The notes under the pieces: model-generated
Told to the model about the DNA's origin: nothing
Database searches by the model: none
The model's input: the letters and a program-made list of their open reading frames with translations, nothing else
Program-made: the position numbers and the translations under genes
In this document: positions 1 through 6,458 of the stretch, one piece after another
Layout of the letters: each line of letters begins with the position of its first letter
Numbering within the stretch: the first letter of the stretch is position 1
From: Candidatus Omnitrophota bacterium
Lineage (GTDB): Bacteria; Verrucomicrobiota; Verrucomicrobiia; Limisphaerales; UBA1319
Direction of reading: 5' to 3'
Length of the DNA: 11,483 nucleotides
Assembly (NCBI GenBank): GCA_023473405.1
Contig: JAMCZD010000434.1
Coordinates: 1-11,483, forward strand

Positions 1-275
1 GGGGGCGGGTGGGGGACACCCGCCAATGTTACTTCGTGAGCCACGTTGAGGCGAAGTTGGGATACCCGCTGAAGGTGGACAAGAAAGTCAGGATGGAAAT
101 CGAGTGCGGTTCTTCGACCGCAACCGTGGAAGGCAAGATTTGTTTTGTATCGCCGGTGGTGGACCCGGCCAGTAATCTGATGAAGGTCAAAGTTTTATTC
201 GACAATCCGGAAGGCAAGATTCGCCCTGGAGTGGCTGGAAAACTATTCCTCGAGGCTCCCGCCGATGTTCGCTGA
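1..275 (+). CDS. HlyD/RND-type membrane fusion protein, C-terminal fragment (5' end outside window)
   Basis: The frame is open from the first bases of the window to a TGA at 273-275, giving about 90 residues of the end of a longer protein. The GTG at 9 is probably an internal valine codon, not a start. The segment VDPASNLMKVKVLFDNPEG followed by KIRPGVAGKL matches the C-terminal beta-barrel/membrane-proximal part of periplasmic adaptor proteins (HlyD, RND MFP), where a 'VD..T/S..v.V...' strand precedes 'l.PGM.g.v'. Such proteins are anchored in the inner membrane and bridge to a TolC-type channel. The lipoyl and hairpin parts lie upstream of the window. Its last 11 bases overlap the start of the next adaptor gene, so the two are probably co-translated. 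Family assignment is fairly sure; substrate is unknown. Confidence 0.78.
   Translation, partial: GRVGDTRQCYFVSHVEAKLGYPLKVDKKVRMEIECGSSTATVEGKICFVSPVVDPASNLMKVKVLFDNPEGKIRPGVAGKLFLEAPADVR
252..255 (+). promoter_or_regulatory. Ribosome binding site for the GAF-HlyD gene
   Basis: GAGG lies nine bases upstream of the ATG at 265, inside the coding sequence of the preceding adaptor. It supports the overlapping start and close co-translation of the two adaptor genes. Confidence 0.5.
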
Positions 276-2133
276 ACAATCCAAAGAATTCGATCCGTTT
301 GCTCAAGCCATGGCCGAGTTGTCGCGTTTGCGGCAGTTTGCCGGCCCGGCGGCGCAATTTTGGCCGGCCTTCATGCGATCAACCGCCGTGCTCTGCCGGG
401 CGCAGCAGGCGGTCCTGGCGTTGAAGAAGATACCTCCGGGCGAGGCATGGCAGAAATTAGTGCAATGGTCTCCTGGTGGACCGGAGGATTTTGTCGCCAA
501 GACTTTTTCGCAACAATTGCTGTCCATTACCGAGCGTTGCTCGCAAGAGGGCAGCCTGGTGCAGGGATTGAACGTTCCGGGGACGGGGCCGGCCAAGCCT
601 TACGCATTGGCGATCAGACTGGAATTGCCCAAGACGCAGGACGCATGTGTGGCGGCGTATCTGCTGGTGGCGGTAACCGAATTGCAGGCGCAAGAGATGC
701 TGATGCGGGTGCAACTGGTAGCGGACACTCCGATCAGTTATCAATTGAATCAACTGTCGCAGCAGGCGCAGAGCGACGTCGCCAAGTTTGCTTCCACACT
801 GGATTTGATGGTCCAGGTGAATGCCGAGAAGCGGTTCATGTCGGCGGCATTGGCGTTTTGCAACGGTCTGGCCACGCGGCACCAATGCGATCGGGTGAGC
901 CTGGGATGGCACGAGCAAGGGTTTATCCGGTTGCAAGCCATCAGCCGCACGGAGCGGTTCGAGCGGAACATGTCCGCGGTAAAGACGCTCGAGATGGCGA
1001 TGGAAGAGGCGTTGGACCAGGACGAAGAGATTGTCTGGCCGCCTCCGGAGGGTTCATCGCAGGTTACTCGCGATCATGAGGCATATTCCCGCGAGCAAGG
1101 CGCAAAGTTCCTCGGCTCGGTGCCGCTGCGTCTTGAGGGAGAAGTGGTCGGGGCCATTACGTGCGAGCGGCATACCGAGAGCTTTGGGGAGGCGGACCTG
1201 AAGCAGTTGCGGATGAGTTGCGATCAGGCCGTGCGCCGGTTGGCCGATCTGAAGCGGAGTGACCGTTGGTTTGGGGCTCGGCTCATGGTCTCAGCGCGCG
1301 AGCAAATCGGGCAATTGATTGGAGTTGAGCGGACCTGGCAGAAGGTATTGGGCATTGTGGTGGCTGTCGCGGTTCTCCTGGTGCTGGTTTTGCGACTGAA
1401 TTACCGCGTGGAAGCCAAGTTCGTTTTGCACAGCGACGAAGTGGCATTTATCACGGCGCCGTTTGACGGCTTTATCTCGTCGGTGCCGGTGCGGGTAGGC
1501 GAACCGGTTAAGAAGAGCCAAACCCTGTTAAGCCTGGATCAGGACGAACTGAAGCTGGAGGAGGCGGCGGCGACAGCCGATCTGGGTCGTTACTCGCGCG
1601 AGGCGGAAAAGTCGCGGGCGGCGCGGAGTTTGGCTGATATGCGCATTTCGGAGGCCCTGGCGGAGCAGGCGCGGGCCCGGCTGGATTTGGTGCAATACCG
1701 TTTGCAGCAATCGGTGTTGCGCTCGCCGTTTGACGGGGCGGTGGTGGAAGGTGAACAACGGGAGCGTTTAGGCGCGCCGGTCAAGCAAGCCGAGGTTTTG
1801 TTCAGGATAGCCCGGAATGAACCACTTTATGTCGAAGCCGAGGTGAACGAGAAGGACATCCATGAGGTGAAGCTGGACGCGCCGGGGGAAATCGCATTTG
1901 CCAGCCAGCCCAAGTTGAAATTCCCCATCCGCGTGGTTCGGATTCAGCCGGCGGCACAGCCGAAAGAGGCGGAGAACATTTTTCTGGTGCGCTGTGCCTT
2001 TACCACCGCGCCCAAGACTTGGTGGCGTCCGGGGATGACGGGCATAACGAAGATCGAGGCAGGCAGACGGAGCCTGCTATGGATTTTGACTCACCGGACG
2101 GTGGATTACCTGCGGATGTTATTGTGGTGGTGA
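265..2133 (+). CDS. GAF domain-HlyD fusion: membrane-anchored periplasmic adaptor with large cytoplasmic sensor region
   Basis: 622 residues. Residues 1-175 are a poorly recognised, mostly helical cytoplasmic region. About 178-335 look like a GAF domain (helix LAFCNGLATRHQCDRVSLGW, then FLGSVPLRLEGEVVGAIT before a final long helix). A single hydrophobic helix lies at about 360-381. The rest is a HlyD-type adaptor: lipoyl half-motif APFDGFISSVPVRVGEPV near 399-416, a short Ala/Arg-rich hairpin about 430-480, the second lipoyl half RSPFDGAVVEGE near 487, then the beta-barrel and a 'WWRPGMTG' end. GAF domains bind small ligands or mediate dimerisation, so adaptor activity may respond to a cytoplasmic signal (inference). 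The ATG at 265 overlaps the preceding gene by 11 bases and has GAGG at 252-255, nine bases upstream. The C-terminal tail after the barrel, ending LRMLLWW, is hydrophobic and may touch a membrane partner. The domain order is clear; the ligand is unknown. Confidence 0.86.
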   Translation: MFAEQSKEFDPFAQAMAELSRLRQFAGPAAQFWPAFMRSTAVLCRAQQAVLALKKIPPGEAWQKLVQWSPGGPEDFVAKTFSQQLLSITERCSQEGSLVQGLNVPGTGPAKPYALAIRLELPKTQDACVAAYLLVAVTELQAQEMLMRVQLVADTPISYQLNQLSQQAQSDVAKFASTLDLMVQVNAEKRFMSAALAFCNGLATRHQCDRVSLGWHEQGFIRLQAISRTERFERNMSAVKTLEMAMEEALDQDEEIVWPPPEGSSQVTRDHEAYSREQGAKFLGSVPLRLEGEVVGAITCERHTESFGEADLKQLRMSCDQAVRRLADLKRSDRWFGARLMVSAREQIGQLIGVERTWQKVLGIVVAVAVLLVLVLRLNYRVEAKFVLHSDEVAFITAPFDGFISSVPVRVGEPVKKSQTLLSLDQDELKLEEAAATADLGRYSREAEKSRAARSLADMRISEALAEQARARLDLVQYRLQQSVLRSPFDGAVVEGEQRERLGAPVKQAEVLFRIARNEPLYVEAEVNEKDIHEVKLDAPGEIAFASQPKLKFPIRVVRIQPAAQPKEAENIFLVRCAFTTAPKTWWRPGMTGITKIEAGRRSLLWILTHRTVDYLRMLLWW

Positions 2134-2281
2134 TTTATTCTGAAATCCCGAGCTATGCCAATTGGATCAGCCATCGGACTTACGCAGTCAACGGGCTGAG
2201 CATGGACGGGGCCCGGTGGGATGCCTCGCGTGCCTGCCTGGTCCGATTCCATTGGCTTGACTCCTGAAGTAAAAGTTGTGC
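2134..2281. other. 148-bp gap inside the export operon
   Basis: This is the only sizeable gap in an otherwise overlapping operon. I see no hairpin with a T-run, no clear sigma-70 promoter and no strong repeat. Two tiny frames occur: ATG 2155 to TGA 2199 (14 residues) and ATG 2202 to TGA 2267 (21 residues). Neither has a convincing ribosome binding site, and the second sits inside a longer stop-free frame, so neither is called as a gene. An in-frame TAA at 2270-2272 means the next gene cannot start upstream of 2276. Confidence 0.5.
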
Positions 2282-4438
2282 ATGGCTGAAGCTCCTCCAA
2301 CCTTTAGCGAATCCTGGTACCGGATAGCGGACCAGATTATATACCTGCGGCCGGGCGTGCGGGTGCGGCGCCAACATTTTCGCGGTGAGAGATGGCACGT
2401 TCTCGAGGACCCGTTCAATAACCAGTTTTTCCGACTGCAACCGCCGGCTTACGCCTTTGTGGCCAGGCTGCGCCCCAACCGCACGGTCCAGCAAGTCTGG
2501 GCGGAGTGCCTGGAGAAAGACCCGGAACAAGCCCCTGGCCAGGAGGAAGTGCTGCGCCTGATCTCCCAACTGTATTTCGCCAACCTGCTTCAATACGATC
2601 AACCTACCGATAGCGGACAACTCTTTGAGCGGTACCAGCGCCGGCGCGAGCGCGAAACCCGCGCGCGCTGGTTGAACATCATGTTCATGCGCATCCCGGT
2701 GTTGGACCCGGACGCGATGCTGGGCAAGGTGCTGCCGTTGTTGAGGGTGATATTTCATTGGGTAATGGGTTTGGTCTGGCTGGTGGTGGTCGGGATGGCA
2801 GTGAAGGTGGCGATCGAGAACTTCGATCTGCTGCGGGAACAAAGCCAGGCGGTACTGGCACCGAACAACCTGTTCCTGCTTTACGCGGGGCTGATTTTGA
2901 TCAAGACCCTCCACGAATTTGGCCATGCGGCGGCCTGCAAGCGTTACGGAGGCGAGGTGCACGTCATGGGGATAATGTTGCTGATTTTCACGCCGATGCC
3001 GTACGTGGACGCGACTTCGAGCTGGGGTTTCCGGTATCGATGGCAACGGATTCTAGTGGGAGCGGCGGGAATGATCGTCGAGGTGTTTTTCGCGGCGATT
3101 GCCACCTTTATCTGGGCCAATACTGCGCCGGGCACGCTTCATAACCTGGCCTACAACATGATCTTTGTGGCCTCGATCTCGACCATTCTTTTCAATGCCA
3201 ATCCCCTCCTCCGCTACGACGGTTATTACATCCTTTCCGACCTGCTTGGGATTCCCAACCTTTACCAACGCGCATCTCAGCAACTCAAGTTCGCGATGGA
3301 ACGTTACCTGTTCGGTCTGAAGAAGGTTGACAGTCCGGCGCGGGGCAGGCGCGAGGCGGCATGGCTCACGACATATGGCTTGTTGAGTTTTGTCTATCGA
3401 TTTGTGGTGTTTGGGGGGATTCTGCTATTTGTGGCGGATCGATTCCTGCTGCTGGGAATCATTATGGCGGCGATCTGCGCCATATCCTGGGTTTTGGTGC
3501 CTATTGGGCGTTTTATTTATTACCTGGCCACCAGCCCCCAATTGGAACGACAGCGCCCCCGGGCGATTGCGGTGAGCGCGAGCGTCATTGTGGGACTGTT
3601 TGTTTTCTTTGAGTTCGTTCCTTTCCCGCATCATTTCCGGGCACCCGGCCTGTTGGAGGCGAAGGAGAAGAGCGAAGTGGTCAACGAGACCGCCGGCACG
3701 ATGGCGACGCTGCTGGCCAAACCGGGCAAATGGGTAACGGCCGGCCAACCGCTGGCGCAATTCCAAAACCACGAATTGGATTTGCAAATCGAAGCCAGCC
3801 AGGCGCGGATGCATGAGACCGAGGCCATGTGGCGCCGGGCAATGCAGACCAACGTCGCCAACATCAAGCCGGTCCTGCAACGGCTGGATTCGGATCGCGA
3901 GCAGCTTAAGCTATTCCAGGATGAGCAAAAGACACTCACGGTTCGGGCCCCGCAGGATGGCGTTTGGGCGGCGCCGGAGTTGAAGGAGTTTGTTGGTCGT
4001 TGGTTGCCGCGCGGGTCCAGTCTGGGGCTGGTGATCAATCCCAAGTCATTTTACTTCACCGCCACCATTGCCCAAACGGAGGTCAACCGGCTGTTTGCGA
4101 GCGAGATTCGGGGCGCCGATGTCCGCCTGCGCGGCCAGGCCGGCGAGGAACTCCCGGTCGGTGAGCTGGAGATCATTCCCGCCGGGCTAAAGACATTGCC
4201 TTCAGCAGCCTTGGGCTGGCATGCCGGAGGCGAGGTGCCGGTGTCCCCCACCGATCCGCAAGGCCGCCAAGCCATCGAACCTTTCTTTGAAGTCAAGGCC
4301 GCGCTCAAGCAGGTCGCCGGCGTCTCATTTGTCCATGGGCGCTCGGGCAAGATTCGATTCGACCTGGCCCCGGAACCGCTCTTTCAGCAATGGTATCGGC
4401 GATTGCGTCAGATGCTGCAAAAGCGGTATCAAATATGA
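2282..4438 (+). CDS. PqqD/RRE-like - M50 zinc metalloprotease - HlyD fusion (putative peptide zinc metalloprotease)
   Basis: 718 residues from the ATG at 2282; a TTG at 2276 is the only other start and would add two residues. Residues 18-106 resemble a PqqD/RiPP-recognition winged helix ('RVRRQHFRGERWHVLEDP', then 'NRTVQQVW' and a closing 'LYFANLLQYD'). A polytopic membrane core follows, with helices near 151-177, 198-217, 228-243, 257-278, 289-310 and several between about 365 and 450. The zinc site is visible: HEFGH at 211-215 on the second helix and NPLLRYDG at 307-314, which supplies the third ligand Asp in site-2 proteases. From about 455 to the end is a periplasmic HlyD-like part (VVNETAGTMATLLAKPGKWV lipoyl-like strand, short coiled coil, barrel). 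The architecture matches the YydH/'peptide zinc metalloprotease' M50 type. Role inferred: binding and intramembrane processing or passage of a leader-bearing peptide. The end overlaps the SecA-like start by ATGA. Catalytic residues are intact. Confidence 0.9.
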   Translation: MAEAPPTFSESWYRIADQIIYLRPGVRVRRQHFRGERWHVLEDPFNNQFFRLQPPAYAFVARLRPNRTVQQVWAECLEKDPEQAPGQEEVLRLISQLYFANLLQYDQPTDSGQLFERYQRRRERETRARWLNIMFMRIPVLDPDAMLGKVLPLLRVIFHWVMGLVWLVVVGMAVKVAIENFDLLREQSQAVLAPNNLFLLYAGLILIKTLHEFGHAAACKRYGGEVHVMGIMLLIFTPMPYVDATSSWGFRYRWQRILVGAAGMIVEVFFAAIATFIWANTAPGTLHNLAYNMIFVASISTILFNANPLLRYDGYYILSDLLGIPNLYQRASQQLKFAMERYLFGLKKVDSPARGRREAAWLTTYGLLSFVYRFVVFGGILLFVADRFLLLGIIMAAICAISWVLVPIGRFIYYLATSPQLERQRPRAIAVSASVIVGLFVFFEFVPFPHHFRAPGLLEAKEKSEVVNETAGTMATLLAKPGKWVTAGQPLAQFQNHELDLQIEASQARMHETEAMWRRAMQTNVANIKPVLQRLDSDREQLKLFQDEQKTLTVRAPQDGVWAAPELKEFVGRWLPRGSSLGLVINPKSFYFTATIAQTEVNRLFASEIRGADVRLRGQAGEELPVGELEIIPAGLKTLPSAALGWHAGGEVPVSPTDPQGRQAIEPFFEVKAALKQVAGVSFVHGRSGKIRFDLAPEPLFQQWYRRLRQMLQKRYQI

Positions 4439-6426
4439 TCACGCCCACCGAGGAATATCGCCGGACCGATCACAAGGCGCCCAAGAAGCCCTTGAGCGGT
4501 CTGGATGCCTGGGTGCATCATATAGTAGGATTTTACACGCGCCGGCGCCGGGTTTTGGCTGAACTGCGAGCGCAGGCCGAACGAATCGACGGTTTGGAGG
4601 ACCACTGGAAGGGCTTGCGCGATCATGTCCTCCAGGAACGTCTGGCCGAAATCCACCAGCAGTTTCGACGCCATCCGGCCAGCCCGGACCTGCCGGTTCA
4701 TGACGCCCTTGCGGCCATTCGCGAGGCGGCTGATCGCCATGTAGGGTTGCGGCCTTACATGGTGCAAATAATGGGGGCACTGGCCATGCATCGCGGTTAC
4801 CTGGCGGAAATGGCAACGGGCGAAGGCAAGACCTTGACCGCCGGTCTGACTGCGGTTCTGGCCGGGTGGACGGGCCGGCCTTGCCATATCATTACCGCCA
4901 ACGATTACCTGGTCCAACGGGACGCCGAATGGCTGCGGCCGCTCTACCGGTATTGCGGATTGAAGGTTGGATTTGTGAGCGGGGAGATGAATCCCGTGGA
5001 TCGCCGGGCGGGTTACAAGGCGGACATTACTTACACGACCAGCAAGGAGATCGTGGCGGACTGCTTGCGCGACCGTCTGCGTCTGGGCGCATGGCAACAG
5101 CCCAACCGGCGGCTGATTCAAACGCTCCTGGCACCGCAATTCCTGGCTCGGGCCGAGCTCGTCATGCGCGGATTGCACACCGCGATTATAGACGAGGCGG
5201 ATTGCCTTCTCATCGACGAAGCAGTCACCCCTCTGATCATTTCCACCCCGCACAAGAATGAGACGCTCCGCGAAGCCACCCGCCTGGCGCATGAAATAGT
5301 CGAACCGCTGGTGCCGGGTGAAGATTACGATTTAGACCTGCGGCATAAGGAAATCGAATTGAAAGAGTCGGGCCGGCAGAAAATACACGAACGCTGCAGT
5401 TCTCTTCCTCCTTTATTTCGCAGCCTGGGCCGGCGCGAAGAGTTGGCCCGGCAGGCGCTCACCGCGCGCGAGTTCTTTCTCCTGGGCAAACAATACGTCC
5501 TGATCGACGGCAAGGTAATGATCGTGGATGAATTTACCGGCCGCCTAATGCCGCAGCGCACCTGGCGCGCCGGCCTGCACCAGGCAATTGAAGCCAAGGA
5601 GAAATTGGAGGTTACCGATCCGACCGAGACCATGGCGCGTCTCAGTTTCCAGCGTTTCTTCCGGCTATTTCACAAGCTGTCCGGCATGACCGGCACCGCC
5701 GCCGAAGCCGCCAACGAATTCTGGCAGACTTACCAGTTGCCCGTTATTTCCATTCCCACACATCGGCCCTGCGTGCGGAAAGTCGAACCGGACCATGTCT
5801 TTTCCAGCGCCGATGAAAAATGGGCCGCCATAGCAGAGCGGATTTGCCAGTTCCACTCGACCGGACGCCCGCTGCTGGTGGGAACACGGAGCGTAGCCGC
5901 CAGTGAACGTTTGGCGGAATTACTGCGAAATCACGGTTTGGAATTCAGCCTGCTCAACGCGCTCCATCATCGCGAGGAGGCCCAGATCGTCGCCCAGGCA
6001 GGTGAGCTTGGCAAGATCACCATCGCCACCAACATGGCCGGACGAGGCACCGATATCCGGCTTGGAGCGGGCGTGGCGGAACTGGGAGGTCTTCACGTCA
6101 TTGCCACCGAGCGTCATGAATCGCATCGGATCGACCGCCAGCTTTTTGGGCGAAGCGCGCGCCAGGGCGATCCCGGCAGCGCCGAGGCCTACATCAGCCT
6201 CGAAGATGAATTGCTAATGCGATTCCTGCCTAACGCCGTTAGACGCAGGTTGCAGGACGCCTTTCGTTCCGGACTGCCTAAGTCAGGTAAAATGGCGACC
6301 ACCGCCTTCACCCTGGCGCAAAAACGAGCCGAACGCCAGGCCTTCCGCCAGCGGGGCTCCGTTCTGCGAATGGACACCTGGCTCGAGGACGCACTTTCGT
6401 TCGCCGGAATGGAATTCTCACACTAG
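4435..6426 (+). CDS. SecA-family ATPase lacking the C-terminal scaffold/finger domains
   Basis: 663 residues from ATG 4435, which overlaps the preceding stop as ATGA; an in-frame ATG at 4390 lies inside the upstream gene and is less likely. SecA motifs appear in order: Walker A MATGEGKT at 126-133, TANDYLVQRDAEW, TTSKEIVADCLRDR, DEAD at 253-256 followed by IDEAVTPLIIS, a shortened preprotein-crosslinking-domain-like stretch about 272-360, VDEFTGR at 364-370, SGMTGTA at 416-422, TNMAGRGTDI at 532-541 and arginine-finger motif GRSARQGD near 572-579. Both nucleotide-binding domains therefore look functional. After SLEDELLMRF (about 588-597) only some 65 residues remain, ending near AQKRAERQ, which corresponds to the start of the long scaffold helix in canonical SecA (about 830-900 residues). 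The two-helix finger, wing and zinc tail are absent. It is unlikely to be the housekeeping SecA. The context implies a motor dedicated to the M50/HlyD complex (inference). Confidence 0.93.
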   Translation: MITPTEEYRRTDHKAPKKPLSGLDAWVHHIVGFYTRRRRVLAELRAQAERIDGLEDHWKGLRDHVLQERLAEIHQQFRRHPASPDLPVHDALAAIREAADRHVGLRPYMVQIMGALAMHRGYLAEMATGEGKTLTAGLTAVLAGWTGRPCHIITANDYLVQRDAEWLRPLYRYCGLKVGFVSGEMNPVDRRAGYKADITYTTSKEIVADCLRDRLRLGAWQQPNRRLIQTLLAPQFLARAELVMRGLHTAIIDEADCLLIDEAVTPLIISTPHKNETLREATRLAHEIVEPLVPGEDYDLDLRHKEIELKESGRQKIHERCSSLPPLFRSLGRREELARQALTAREFFLLGKQYVLIDGKVMIVDEFTGRLMPQRTWRAGLHQAIEAKEKLEVTDPTETMARLSFQRFFRLFHKLSGMTGTAAEAANEFWQTYQLPVISIPTHRPCVRKVEPDHVFSSADEKWAAIAERICQFHSTGRPLLVGTRSVAASERLAELLRNHGLEFSLLNALHHREEAQIVAQAGELGKITIATNMAGRGTDIRLGAGVAELGGLHVIATERHESHRIDRQLFGRSARQGDPGSAEAYISLEDELLMRFLPNAVRRRLQDAFRSGLPKSGKMATTAFTLAQKRAERQAFRQRGSVLRMDTWLEDALSFAGMEFSH

Positions 6427-6458
6427 TGTAGTGAAGGGCTCATGGGCCGCCCTGGCCG
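6427..6458. other. Convergent junction between the two gene groups
   Basis: Only 32 bases separate the stop of the SecA-like gene from the stop of the minus-strand hydrolase-like gene. Short inverted bases are present (CACTA/TAGTG at 6421-6433 and GGGC/GCCC around 6436-6452), but no T-run follows on either strand. I therefore do not call an intrinsic terminator. Transcripts from the two sides may overlap here. Confidence 0.4.

Noticed and set aside
1..15. G-rich edge (runs of 5, 3 and 5 G) as a possible G-quadruplex
   Set aside because: Only three G runs are present at the cut edge and they lie in coding sequence; a contig-edge sequencing artefact is just as likely.
2155..2199. 14-codon frame in the operon gap
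   Set aside because: It is too short, lacks a ribosome binding site and has no recognisable composition.
2180..3046. Long antisense open frame opposite the M50 gene
   Set aside because: Its His/Gln/Arg-rich translation is typical of GC-rich antisense, and the sense strand holds clear M50 motifs.
4390..4434. Earlier ATG for the SecA-like gene at 4390
   Set aside because: It would give a 49-base overlap with the M50 gene; the ATGA junction at 4435 is the more usual coupled start.
4429..5292. Long antisense open frame opposite the SecA-like gene
   Set aside because: It is a shadow of a strongly conserved coding frame, with no domain of its own.
6421..6458. Short inverted bases at the convergent junction as a bidirectional terminator
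   Set aside because: Stems are 4-5 bp and no T-run follows on either strand.
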